From Lachnospiraceae bacterium (GTDB lineage Bacteria > Bacillota > Clostridia > Lachnospirales > Lachnospiraceae), in assembly GCA_022791975.1 (NCBI GenBank), contig JAAWAC010000002.1:180970-244969 (forward strand): DNA of 64,000 nt, given 5' to 3'. Of this stretch, positions 30,761-39,685 are shown in pieces. A model generated the notes under the pieces. That model saw only the letters and a list, made by a program, of their open reading frames with translations. It was not told where the DNA came from and made no database searches. The position numbers and the translations under genes were made by a program. Within the stretch, counting starts at the first letter, position 1. Each line of letters begins with the position of its first letter.

Positions 30761-31657
30761 TCAAAGGGCATGGGGGGACTGTACTGTCACACCGGCCAGC
30801 TGCTCAAAATACTGGACAATGCCGCTATGGTCATCCCCCATATGGCCGCTCACCTTTAGGGCCTGGAGAATCTCAAAGAGATTGGCCGTCAGAGGCAAAG
30901 GCACATCCAAATCATGGGCAGTGTTGATCACGTTTTTAATATCCTTGTGATTGATGGTAATGGTACCGCCGGGCTTAAAATTCCGTGCGCACATCATGGG
31001 AGCCTTCGCCTCCAGCACAGCGCTTCCAGCCAGTCCCCCCCGGATAGCCTGGAACACCTTCATGGGATCGGCTTCTGCCTTGGTAGCCAGCACCAGGGCC
31101 TCAGATAGGGCAGCAATCCCCATATTCACAATAATTTGATTGGCAAGCTTAGTGACGCTGCCTGTGCCGGAACCACCGATCAACACATGGCTGTTGCCCA
31201 TGATTTCAAAATAGGGCACCAACCGGTTGAAATCCTTCTCCTCCCCGCCACACATAATGGCCAGAGTCCCCGCAATGGCTCCCGGCTCTCCGCCGCTTAC
31301 AGGTGCATCCACAAAACCAATGCCCTGCTCCTTTAACTTTTCATAGCAGGTTCTGCTCTCTGTGGGGGTTACACTGGAGAGATCACAGACCAGCTTTCCG
31401 GCGGACATGGCTGCGGCCACACCTTCAGGTCCAAACAGCACGCTCTGTACAATGGCCCCGTTAGGCAAAATGGTAAATACAATGTCGCATTCCTGGCCTA
31501 TCTCCGTATAGCTGCCCTCCACAGCGCCCAGAGCTGTAAGCTCTGCCACGGCTGCCGGATTCAAATCCGCCACCATCAGTTCCACCTGCCCCTTAATCAG
31601 GTTCTTCGCCATGGGCCGGCCCATAATTCCAAGGCCAATAAATCCAACTCGTTTCAT
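30761..31657 (-). CDS. garR: Tartronate semialdehyde reductase-like / beta-hydroxyacid dehydrogenase, 298 aa
   Basis: ATG 31657 (RBS AAAAGGAG) is chosen over GTG 31669. A Rossmann start MKRVGFIGLGIMGRPMAKNL, the substrate-binding DAPVSGGEPGA and the catalytic Lys region GSVTKLANQII are all present. Overall it resembles E. coli GarR (2-hydroxy-3-oxopropionate reductase) over its length. With a DUF1537 kinase an L-threonate/D-erythronate-type oxidation is an alternative. NAD(P) preference is not determined. It is the first gene of the operon controlled by the palindromic promoter at 31713-31741. Confidence 0.85.
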   Translation of the reverse strand: MKRVGFIGLGIMGRPMAKNLIKGQVELMVADLNPAAVAELTALGAVEGSYTEIGQECDIVFTILPNGAIVQSVLFGPEGVAAAMSAGKLVCDLSSVTPTESRTCYEKLKEQGIGFVDAPVSGGEPGAIAGTLAIMCGGEEKDFNRLVPYFEIMGNSHVLIGGSGTGSVTKLANQIIVNMGIAALSEALVLATKAEADPMKVFQAIRGGLAGSAVLEAKAPMMCARNFKPGGTITINHKDIKNVINTAHDLDVPLPLTANLFEILQALKVSGHMGDDHSGIVQYFEQLAGVTVQSPHAL

Positions 31658-31712
31658 AGGTTCTTCCACTCCTTTTTATGTATTGATTTTTTCCTATTTT
31701 TCCCCTGTAGAT

Positions 31713-31741
31713 ATTATATGGCATACCGGTATGCCAGTCAA
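31713..31741 (-). promoter_or_regulatory. Promoter with perfect palindromic operator in its spacer
   Basis: On the minus strand TTGACT (31741-31736), a 17-bp spacer and a perfect TATAAT (31718-31713) form the promoter of the garR-DUF1537 operon. The spacer is TGGCATACCGGTATGCCA, an exact 18-bp palindrome (31719-31736). A dimeric repressor there would shut the promoter. The adjacent GntR/FCD regulator is the obvious candidate. Confidence 0.85.
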
Positions 31742-31924
31742 GGAAAAGTTTAAAATTTTCTATTCTATTTCATTATAGCATAGGGAGACAAATTTCGGGA
31801 AACTAATTTTATCTGAAACAATTTTACAGGCAACAAAGCTTCTGCCCTTGCACTTTCCAGACCAGGAAGCTATAATGTGTATAAACTGCCAGTCCCAGGA
31901 AAATAACAGAGGAGATTTTTATTC

Positions 31925-32599
31925 ATGATTTCTAAATCCATCAATTTAAAGGAAACTGCCTATGAACATATTAAAGAGCTGATGCTGGGAGGGAAGCTAA
32001 AGCAGGACGTGATCTATTCCGAGAGGAAAATCAGCACGGAAATCGGTGTTTCCCGCACCCCTTTTCATGCAGCTCTCCAGCAGCTGGAGCAGGACGGCTA
32101 TATAGATATTCTTCCCAGCCGGGGCTTTATGCTGCGGAAGCTTGATTACCAGGATATTGTGGAAACCTACGAGGTTCGTTCAGCCGTAGAGTTTTACTGT
32201 GCTTATGCCCTAGCCCGGGATTATCAAAAAGGGGAAGGTGCCGACACGGTGGCAGCTTTGAAGGAAACTTTGGACCGGCAACGTGCCATAGCAGATACCC
32301 AGGGGGATATTGAGGAGTTTATGAATTGTGATTTGAAATTCCATACTCTGATTGTAAACTATAAAAAAAATCAGACCTTACGGTATGCTTTCCTCTCCCA
32401 CATTTACAAAATTAAGCATCTGGCCAACAATTCCCTGGAACATGAAGGCCGGGTGGAAAGGACGGTACAGGAGCATCAGGGGATGCTGGACGCCATTGTT
32501 AAGGGAGATGTGGACCAGCTTTTGGCTGCCACCATGCTCCACTTTGACAATTCCCAGGCTCTTGATTTGGAGGACCTTAAAAATTCCCAGACGCTGTAG
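31925..32599 (+). CDS. GntR-family regulator with FCD domain, 224 aa
   Basis: RBS AGAGGAG precedes ATG 31925. The winged HTH (residues 1-75) has ERKISTEIGVSRTPFHAALQ and the wing LPSRGFMLR. The FCD effector domain (about 80-215) has the metal-binding pattern D...H...H (CDLKFHTLIV, EHQGMLDAI, MLHFDN). FCD regulators sense small carboxylates. It is divergent from garR-DUF1537, and the palindrome in that promoter is its likely operator. Confidence 0.92.
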   Translation: MISKSINLKETAYEHIKELMLGGKLKQDVIYSERKISTEIGVSRTPFHAALQQLEQDGYIDILPSRGFMLRKLDYQDIVETYEVRSAVEFYCAYALARDYQKGEGADTVAALKETLDRQRAIADTQGDIEEFMNCDLKFHTLIVNYKKNQTLRYAFLSHIYKIKHLANNSLEHEGRVERTVQEHQGMLDAIVKGDVDQLLAATMLHFDNSQALDLEDLKNSQTL

Positions 32600-32635
32600 A
32601 AAAACCGTCTTTTACACAGGCTGTTTTCGCAACCT

Positions 32636-33379
32636 TCAAAGTATCCGGCTGAGAAATCGCACCAGTTTTATGGCTCTTCCATAGAGAGAGAAAGTTCTCC
32701 CGGCCTGGGCGTCCAGAAGCGCCTTTTGCACTACAGGCTCTGGAGTGGCCAGAAAAGGTCTCTTCCACCAGGGCAGGGAAATTCCTCCATGGGCAAAAAA
32801 TTCTGTGTCCACCGGTCCCGGACATACACTGGTAACCGTGATCTTCCTTCCTTTTAGCTCCCGGTGAAGGGCCCGGGAAAAAGAAACCACATAAGCTTTC
32901 CCCGCCCCATAGACGGCAAATTTTGGCTGAGGCAAAAAGGCGGATCCAGAGGCCAGCTGCAAAATTTGGCTGCCTCGGCTTAAATAGGGAAGGCAAAAAA
33001 GAGTCATCTGCGTCAGGGCCCGGCAATTTAAATCTATCATCCGAAGCTGCTCCTCCATGCTTAAATGGGCAGCAGGACCATAGGCCCCCACGCCAGCCCC
33101 ATTGACCAGCAGACAAACACAGGGCTTTCTATTCCTGAGAAGCTCCCTAAAATGCTCCATATCCTCTGTACTGCAAAGATCCATGGGCAAAGTTTTTAGC
33201 TGGGCCGCCCTCTTTTTTGTGTTGCTCTCTTTTTCTAATTCCCTGGCCATTGCCTCCAGTCTTTTGGAAGTGCGGGCAATCATCCAGATTTCATCCAGGG
33301 ATCTGTAGTTCTTTCGAATCTGACGGACAAACTCCCTTCCCATACCGGAGGAGGCGCCAGTGACAATGGCGATTTTCAT
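32636..33379 (-). CDS. Short-chain dehydrogenase/reductase, 247 aa
   Basis: The NAD(P)-binding motif TGASSGMG (8-15), NGAGVGAYG, the active-site region with S (LASGSAF) and YGAGK (Y-x3-K) are present. The start overlaps the stop of the AraC-type gene upstream (ATGA). Classical SDR fold of unknown substrate. The C-terminal residues contain KRPFLATPEPVV, seen in SDRs annotated as acting on lipids or sugars. It is convergent with the GntR gene. Confidence 0.9.
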   Translation of the reverse strand: MKIAIVTGASSGMGREFVRQIRKNYRSLDEIWMIARTSKRLEAMARELEKESNTKKRAAQLKTLPMDLCSTEDMEHFRELLRNRKPCVCLLVNGAGVGAYGPAAHLSMEEQLRMIDLNCRALTQMTLFCLPYLSRGSQILQLASGSAFLPQPKFAVYGAGKAYVVSFSRALHRELKGRKITVTSVCPGPVDTEFFAHGGISLPWWKRPFLATPEPVVQKALLDAQAGRTFSLYGRAIKLVRFLSRIL

Positions 33380-35598
33380 AAAAGCTTCCTTTCCATTTGA
33401 CGAAACTGCCCGGGGGATTGTTTGGTGTACTGCTTAAATACCCGAGTAAAATTTTGAATTGAATTAAAGCCACAGAGGCGGCTAATATCTGTAATAGAAA
33501 AATTTTCCTGCACAAGCAGCTCCTTGGCTGCATGGATGCGGCAGCTGCTGAGATATCCAGAAAAGCTAATGCCTGCTATGGTTGTAAAAAGAGAGCTCAG
33601 ATAGGAGGCATTCACCTGAAGCTCCTCCGCTACATCACCCAGGGAAAGCATTCCATTGGCAAAGTTTTTGTCTATATAAAGCTCTGCCAGAAAAATAAGC
33701 CGCTGACTGCGCTTTTGAAGAAATGCCGTAAAGACCTCTGTATATTCCCCACACAGCTCCTCGATCTGAGATAAGAGAGCCTCTGATATTTTGGGGTTTT
33801 CACAATCCTCCGGGGCATAATAGACGATTTTTGTGGTGGGCAGATTACAATTCGCATATTTCTGGTTAAGCCTTGCAATAAAATAGGTAAAGGTAGCATA
33901 TAATTCCTTCTCTGAGCTGCTCTTCTCTAAAATTTCGTATCCAAATGCCCGGGCTTCCTGCCCACGTCTTTCATTTTCATACAAAATGCAGGTGGAAAGC
34001 TGCAAAAGAAACACATCCACAAGCTTCTTCATCTCAAAGAGATGGTTTTCATTTTTTGTTTTTACATCCGAGTAGCGGTTCAACAAAAGAGTGGCCTTGG
34101 CCTCCTCATAAGATTGCGGAATATCCAAAATAGAATCCTTGCAGTTTCCCACCCCGATTTGCAGCAGAACATCCCCAGATTTCACAATATTTTGGATGCA
34201 GCTTATCATATTTTTTTCATATGCTTCCACATTTTCCTGGTCTACATCCTGCTTAAGCTTTAAGAGAATGGTCCAGTTGTGCCGATTTACCGTTATGCGT
34301 GCACAGCTTTCAGGAACTCCCCAGCTTACAATGGTTTTCTTTGCCTGGGCGGCATAGACGTTCAACAGTTCCTCCTCCCCCTTCAAATCCACTACAAAAA
34401 TAATAAATTTGCCTGGAGAATTTAGATTGGAATTTATACTGAATAAATAATTGTCTATCTGCTGTTCCGACAGGGAAGTTTCCAAAATATCCCCGATTAG
34501 CCGGCTTTCCATCTCCGGAAGCAGACTTTTCAGCGCTCCATTTAATTCCTGATTTGTGAGAATGGTCTTCCGAAAGAGCTGATCCAAATAATCCATCTCA
34601 TTTTTTACAGGCACATCCGCCATATCCCTGGGTTGAAAGGAGTCATCGGTTACGATCTTCATAAAATCGCGAATAGGTTTATAGGTGGTATGGGAAGCAA
34701 AAATTGCATAAAACACTCCGATAAGCAGGGCAATAAGGAAAAAGGAAAGCATGGGCATCACCAAAACCCCTATATCCTGAGAGGTAATCTGATAATCACT
34801 TTGATACAAAAATAACAGCCCTGTCTTTTCTGAGGCGAATATACGGAAGTGCTTCTTGGCATCTCCTGCCAGTGCCTCCTGTCTGGATTTTATAAGCTCT
34901 CTTATGGTCCTTCCGGTATTTTCCCAAAAAATCGGAAGCCCTTCCTGGTCATACACCAAAATCGGCGTGTTATGCTTGTTTTTTCCCTGAATTAATTGAT
35001 AAAACTCAAAAGTGCTTAACTTTAAAATTATAACCCCCAGCCTGTCAGGACCTGTCAGAGGAAAATCCTGTACAATGTATACACCATCCATCAGGTTGCA
35101 TAAATTCGGTCCCGAGGATTTCACCGTATCCGGGTGATCATAAGAATCCATCAGCTCTCGCACCTGCTCTTCATTTGTGCGATAAAATATCTGATTATTG
35201 GCGGAATAAATAGTGTCGTCATAGGCCACATACAAGTATACACTTTGGATCAAATCGTTTTCCATACAAGTCCGGTTGAGAAGCTTTTGAATTTCAAAGG
35301 TTCGGTCATTTCTGGTATTATCTGGAGCCACAACGGCCGATATAATATTTTCGTTGGCTGTCAAATTTACAGAGATGGCATACAAAGAATCCAGAGAGAG
35401 CTCCACAATATCACTGGTTTTTTGTAGCATGTCCATCTCTGTATTCTCAGCCTGCTCCATGGCATTGCGCATAAGCAGCTTATAGCCGATTCCCAAAAAT
35501 AAAGACAGCAAAATCCCCACCAGGATCAGCAATGCAGTTAAAACACGAAAAAACATGCCTTTCGTATAATAGGGAGTCTTTGCATTTCTCTGTCTCAT
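33376..35598 (-). CDS. AraC-family membrane sensor-regulator, 740 aa
   Basis: RBS AAAGGAAT precedes ATG 35598. A membrane segment (about 16-37) is followed by an extracellular double-Cache-like domain (40-285), a second membrane segment (about 280-305), a cytoplasmic linker and a C-terminal AraC double HTH (about 645-740; LGDVAEELQVNASYLSSLFT, and ISRLCGFNSIQNFTRVFKQY). Such one-protein sensors activate uptake operons for external ligands. It is divergent from the TRAP transporter operon and is its likely activator, and is translationally coupled to the SDR. Confidence 0.88.
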   Translation of the reverse strand: MRQRNAKTPYYTKGMFFRVLTALLILVGILLSLFLGIGYKLLMRNAMEQAENTEMDMLQKTSDIVELSLDSLYAISVNLTANENIISAVVAPDNTRNDRTFEIQKLLNRTCMENDLIQSVYLYVAYDDTIYSANNQIFYRTNEEQVRELMDSYDHPDTVKSSGPNLCNLMDGVYIVQDFPLTGPDRLGVIILKLSTFEFYQLIQGKNKHNTPILVYDQEGLPIFWENTGRTIRELIKSRQEALAGDAKKHFRIFASEKTGLLFLYQSDYQITSQDIGVLVMPMLSFFLIALLIGVFYAIFASHTTYKPIRDFMKIVTDDSFQPRDMADVPVKNEMDYLDQLFRKTILTNQELNGALKSLLPEMESRLIGDILETSLSEQQIDNYLFSINSNLNSPGKFIIFVVDLKGEEELLNVYAAQAKKTIVSWGVPESCARITVNRHNWTILLKLKQDVDQENVEAYEKNMISCIQNIVKSGDVLLQIGVGNCKDSILDIPQSYEEAKATLLLNRYSDVKTKNENHLFEMKKLVDVFLLQLSTCILYENERRGQEARAFGYEILEKSSSEKELYATFTYFIARLNQKYANCNLPTTKIVYYAPEDCENPKISEALLSQIEELCGEYTEVFTAFLQKRSQRLIFLAELYIDKNFANGMLSLGDVAEELQVNASYLSSLFTTIAGISFSGYLSSCRIHAAKELLVQENFSITDISRLCGFNSIQNFTRVFKQYTKQSPGQFRQMERKLL

Positions 35599-35769
35599 AG
35601 GTAGATTCCTTTTCTCAGGTTCTTTCCTGCGTTTTTCAAATTCTTTCTGATATCAATTCTATCATATTCCAAAAATAATGTCAAATTTAACAAATTTTTG
35701 GATATTTAACATTTCTTTTGTTTTTGTATTTTGTGCAAATTCGCTATTCATTTTCCAAAAATCCGGAGA

Positions 35770-35798
35770 TTGATTCGCAATATTGTACATTTTATAAT
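35770..35798 (+). promoter_or_regulatory. Promoter of the TRAP transporter operon
   Basis: TTGATT (35770-35775), a 17-bp spacer and a perfect TATAAT (35793-35798). ATTGTACA occurs twice (35783 and 35821), the second within a perfect ATTGTACAAT dyad, a possible regulator site. Confidence 0.65.
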
Positions 35799-35851
35799 AA
35801 ATTTTGTATCGTTTAAACTCATTGTACAATTCTTTGAAACGGAGGTATTTT

Positions 35852-36940
35852 ATGAAAGCGAAAAAATTGTTTGCCATGATTTTAGGAATTTCTATGACAG
35901 CTGGCCTGCTAAGTGGCTGCGGAAATTCCAGTACCAGTCGTCCAGAAGCTCCTGAGGAGACTTTACAGGAATCTGCGACTGATTCTGAACCATCCCCGGA
36001 AGAGACTTCCAGCTCCCCTGAGACAAAGACCTTAACCTTGGCAGCCACCCTGGGAAACTCCACTTCTATTATACAGACTACCACAACCATGAGTGAAAAG
36101 GTAAAGGAAGAAACGGGAGGAGCCATTGATATTCAGGTTTTTCCGGACAGCACCCTGGGAGGACAGAGAGATTTCCTGGAGGGAGTTTCCATGGGAACCG
36201 TGGACATGTGTATTATAGCGGCAGGCGCGCTGGAAGATTTTTATGATCCGTATGCCCTTTACAGTGTTCCCTTTTTATTCCGTGACGCAGAGCACACCTA
36301 TGAATTTTTCAAAGGGGAAACCAGTCAGTCCATCAATGACAAATTTCTGGAGCTGACAGGTATGCGCATTATCGGCCTTTACAATGAAGGATTTCGTCAG
36401 GTTTGGACCAAGGACACACCGATCCATGCACTCTCGGACTTTTCTGGATTAAAGCTGTGTGTACCGGAGGTTACGCTGTATATCAATATGTTTTCTGCCC
36501 TGGGATGCAATGCCACAGTTCTTCCAGTGGGTGATTTGTATACAGGCTTACAGACCGGGCTGGTGGATGGCATGGAGCTTCCCATTGGTTCCGTATATGG
36601 AGCTTCCACCTATGAGCAGACAAAATATTGCACCATGACCAACCATATTGGAGGAGCTATGTTCCTTCTGGTAAATGAGAATGTATGGCAGTCCCTATCT
36701 GAGGGGGAAAGAGATTGTATCTTGAAATATGTGGAGGAAGCTTCCGCACAGGATCGCCAGAACCTGGAAAATGAAACCGATAATTATAAAACGGAAATTG
36801 AGGCTACCGGGGTGGAATTTATAGAACTGGCAGATGAGGCCCGGGTGGAGCTGGTGGACGCCATGAGCTCTGTAGTATCGGAGCTTTACGGAGAAATTCT
36901 GGATGAGGCTATGCTGGATGAAATCCGCTCTATGAAGTGA
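35852..36940 (+). CDS. dctP: TRAP transporter substrate-binding lipoprotein (DctP family), 362 aa
   Basis: ATG 35852 (RBS CGGAGG) gives a lipoprotein signal MKAKKLFAMILGISMTAGLL ending in SGC. A Ser/Pro/Glu-rich linker follows, then the DctP fold with GGAIDIQVFPDSTLGGQRDFL-type pattern, GLKLCVPEV and the conserved Arg region GFRQVW. It binds a carboxylate outside the cell and delivers it to DctQM. Neighbouring carboxylate-metabolism genes suggest a sugar acid or hydroxy-acid substrate. Confidence 0.93.
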   Translation: MKAKKLFAMILGISMTAGLLSGCGNSSTSRPEAPEETLQESATDSEPSPEETSSSPETKTLTLAATLGNSTSIIQTTTTMSEKVKEETGGAIDIQVFPDSTLGGQRDFLEGVSMGTVDMCIIAAGALEDFYDPYALYSVPFLFRDAEHTYEFFKGETSQSINDKFLELTGMRIIGLYNEGFRQVWTKDTPIHALSDFSGLKLCVPEVTLYINMFSALGCNATVLPVGDLYTGLQTGLVDGMELPIGSVYGASTYEQTKYCTMTNHIGGAMFLLVNENVWQSLSEGERDCILKYVEEASAQDRQNLENETDNYKTEIEATGVEFIELADEARVELVDAMSSVVSELYGEILDEAMLDEIRSMK

Positions 36941-36973
36941 TCCTGTAAGAAAAAACTAAAAAATTTTAGAAAT

Positions 36974-36992
36974 GGGCAGAGGATATCTGCCC
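36974..36992 (+). other. Intercistronic hairpin between dctP and dctQ
   Basis: The stem GGGCAGA/TCTGCCC (7 bp, 5-nt loop) lacks a T-run. Hairpins at this position often protect the upstream mRNA and give more binding protein than permease. Confidence 0.6.
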
Positions 36993-37028
36993 ACTCTCTT
37001 ATATTCGATAACAATGGAGAATATGAAA

Positions 37029-37514
37029 ATGAATCGAATTTGGAAAATTGTAGATGCCTTTTGGGACTGGACCCTAGCCTTGGGAATTGCCGGCATTGCC
37101 CTTATTTGTCTGGCACAGATTGTTGCCCGTTCTATTTTTAATGCCTCTATTACCTGGTCAAATGAAGCTAGCCGGTATTTGTTTGTCTATGTGGTATTTA
37201 TTGGCGCTTTCGTACTTACCCGGGACAGGGAATTTATCTGTATGGATCTGATACAGTCTAAAATTCCCAAAAAAGCACGTCCCTGCTATGATCTGCTTTT
37301 GCATCTGCTTGTGATGGCATATGCGGCGGTTATGTTGATTTTTGGCTATAGATTTATGGTGCAGAATAGCTTTCAGCGCTCCTCTTCCCTACATATTCCC
37401 ATGAATCTTTTGTATATGATTATGCCTGTGTCCGGATTTTTTATTATCCTTTACACCCTCCGTAATCTAGCCATTTTGCTAAAGGGCCAAAAGGGAAGGG
37501 AGGGAAAACAATGA
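37029..37514 (+). CDS. dctQ: TRAP transporter small permease (DctQ family), 161 aa
   Basis: Several ATGs are possible (37014, 37023, 37029); ATG 37029 has GGAG at the best distance. Four membrane segments are present, with the family pattern ITWSNEASRYLFVYVVFIGA. It bridges the binding protein and DctM in the sodium-driven TRAP system. The end overlaps dctM (ATGA). Confidence 0.9.
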   Translation: MNRIWKIVDAFWDWTLALGIAGIALICLAQIVARSIFNASITWSNEASRYLFVYVVFIGAFVLTRDREFICMDLIQSKIPKKARPCYDLLLHLLVMAYAAVMLIFGYRFMVQNSFQRSSSLHIPMNLLYMIMPVSGFFIILYTLRNLAILLKGQKGREGKQ

Positions 37515-38797
37515 GTCCGCTCCTTGTGATGTTTATTATTTTTATCGCTTTGCTTCTAAGCGGTCTTCCTATCTTTGCTGCCATTGGATTGTCTTCGGTA
37601 TCCTATATTTTGCTGGCTGGGGATGTGCCCCTGATGCTGATTCCCCAGAGAATCTTTGTGACAACCGATTCCTTTTCTTTGCTTGCCATCCCTCTGTTTA
37701 TGCTGGCTGGCGAACTAATGAACAGTGGTGGGATTACACGAAGCATTTTAAATTTCTGTTCCAAACTGGTGGGACATGTGCGTGGTGGACTGGCTCATGT
37801 AAGCATTCTCACCTGTATGATTTTTGCAGGCATGTGTGGATCCTGCACAGCCGCAGCCGCGTCTGTGGGATCTATGATGCTTCCAGCTCTTCGGGAAGAC
37901 GGATATGATGATGACTTCAGTGGCTCCATCATTGCCAGTGCTGCTGTTCTGGGTCCTGTGATTCCACCCAGTATTATTATGGTTATCTATGCCTCCATCA
38001 GCGGAGATTCTGTGGCCAAGCTTTTTCTTGGAGGCATCGCGCCAGGATTTATCATTGGGATATTGCTGATGGTTATGGCCTCGCTCATCTCCGTTCGCCG
38101 GGGATATCAGGCAAAAAACGAAAAGATGGCCTCACTCCCGGAAATTTTTCGTGCCTTGTTCCGGTCTCTTCCGGCTCTGTTTCTGCCTGTTTTTATTATT
38201 GTGGGAATTATGTCTGGCCTGTTTACCGCCACGGAGGCAGGGGCGGTAGCCGTGGGCTATGCTGCAATTCTGGGCTTTGTCACAAAGGAATTAAAGCTCC
38301 AAAATTTAAGAGGCGTTCTGGGAAAGGCAGCCAAGGCCAGCACCAATGTTCTGCTGTTGATGGGAACAGGGGCCACATTGGGCTGGATTTTAACAAAAAA
38401 TCAGGTTCCCCAGACCATGACCCGGGTGCTGCTTGGGATCACCAGACAGCCTGCACTTCTGCTGATCATTATTATTGCCTTTGTGTTGTTTCTGGGCTGT
38501 TTTTTGACAGATGCAACCATTGTTCCCATTCTGGCGCCATTATTATTGCCAGTCATTACCTCCATTGGCTATGACCCTATTGCATTTGGTGTGATTTTAT
38601 GTACAATATCTGTAGTAGGAAACTTAACACCACCTGTGGGCGGATTGTTGTTTGTGGTGAGTGGTGTAGGGGGAATCCCCGTGGGAAAAATTGCAAGGAC
38701 TGTGCTTCCCTTTTTGGGAGTGATTGTATTTGTTCTGGTGCTCTGCGCCTTATGTCCTGGGATTGTTTCCTTTATCCCCAATCATCTCATGGGTTAA
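37511..38797 (+). CDS. dctM: TRAP transporter large permease (DctM family), 428 aa
   Basis: About 12 membrane segments. Family signatures are LLLSGLPIFAAIGLSS, SCTAAAASVGSMMLP and GVILCTISVVGNLTPPVGG. It is the channel subunit for sodium-dependent carboxylate uptake. It is coupled to dctQ by overlap. A metallo-beta-lactamase-fold gene follows after 30 bp, probably in the same operon. Confidence 0.94.
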   Translation: MSPLLVMFIIFIALLLSGLPIFAAIGLSSVSYILLAGDVPLMLIPQRIFVTTDSFSLLAIPLFMLAGELMNSGGITRSILNFCSKLVGHVRGGLAHVSILTCMIFAGMCGSCTAAAASVGSMMLPALREDGYDDDFSGSIIASAAVLGPVIPPSIIMVIYASISGDSVAKLFLGGIAPGFIIGILLMVMASLISVRRGYQAKNEKMASLPEIFRALFRSLPALFLPVFIIVGIMSGLFTATEAGAVAVGYAAILGFVTKELKLQNLRGVLGKAAKASTNVLLLMGTGATLGWILTKNQVPQTMTRVLLGITRQPALLLIIIIAFVLFLGCFLTDATIVPILAPLLLPVITSIGYDPIAFGVILCTISVVGNLTPPVGGLLFVVSGVGGIPVGKIARTVLPFLGVIVFVLVLCALCPGIVSFIPNHLMG

Positions 38798-38827
38798 GTG
38801 GCGTGTCACGCTAGGAAAGGAGTTATA

Positions 38828-39685
38828 ATGTCATCAAAATATGCATTTCAGGTCAGTCAACATGAACATTTTTACAAATATCCGGAGGAATATTACGTAA
38901 CGCCTTTTCGGATTTTTGCCAATCTGTATTTTGTGGGAAACAAGGATGTGGGATCCTATCTTTTTGATACGGAGGAAGGGCTGATTCTCATTGATACCAC
39001 CTATCCCACCAGCCGGGCTCAGATGATACAATCCATCTGGGAGGCTGGCTTTAATCCCAGAAATATCCGGTATATCCTTCATACCCACGGGCATTTTGAT
39101 CATTTTGGTACCACAAAATTTTTGCAGTCTCTCTCCGGCGCCAAAACCTTTTTGGGAGAGGAGGATGCAAACATGTTTCACACCCGCCCGGAGCTGGCGC
39201 TGATCGAGGACAGCCGCTATTCGTATCTGGATCTCTTTGAGCCGGATGTGTTATTGAAGGACGGGGATGTGATTCAGCTGGGAAGCACCAAGATCCGCGC
39301 AGTCTCTACACCAGGGCATACTCTGGGGGTATTCTCCTACTTTGTGGAATTAACGGAAGGTGACAAGACCCATCTGGCCGGCCTCTATGGAGGAATTGGA
39401 CTGAATACCCTCTGTGGGGACTCCATTGCCAAATTTGGCACGGAGCATTGGCGGGATTTCTATCTTGCAAGCCTGAAAAAGGTGCGCAAGGAGCCGGTGG
39501 ACATTGTCCTTGGGAATCATACAGCACAGAGCCATACCCTGGAAAAGTATGAGCAGATGAAGAAGGAACCCACAGGGCCCAATCCCTTTATAGATCCGAT
39601 GGAATGGACCCAATTCCTGGACCATACAGAGGCGCGTTATTTCCATATGCTCGCGGAGGAGCAGGCTGGCACGGATCAAATCTAA
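38828..39685 (+). CDS. Metallo-beta-lactamase-fold hydrolase, 285 aa
   Basis: ATG 38828 (RBS AAAGGAG) is preferred over the upstream ATG. The zinc motif HTHGHFDH (HxHxDH) is intact, and STPGHT and a late NHTAQSH supply further ligands. The fold is shared by lactonases, thioesterases and glyoxalase II. Position after the TRAP genes suggests hydrolysis of a lactone or ester related to the transported acid. The stop codon overlaps the stop of nth on the other strand. Confidence 0.85.
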   Translation: MSSKYAFQVSQHEHFYKYPEEYYVTPFRIFANLYFVGNKDVGSYLFDTEEGLILIDTTYPTSRAQMIQSIWEAGFNPRNIRYILHTHGHFDHFGTTKFLQSLSGAKTFLGEEDANMFHTRPELALIEDSRYSYLDLFEPDVLLKDGDVIQLGSTKIRAVSTPGHTLGVFSYFVELTEGDKTHLAGLYGGIGLNTLCGDSIAKFGTEHWRDFYLASLKKVRKEPVDIVLGNHTAQSHTLEKYEQMKKEPTGPNPFIDPMEWTQFLDHTEARYFHMLAEEQAGTDQI

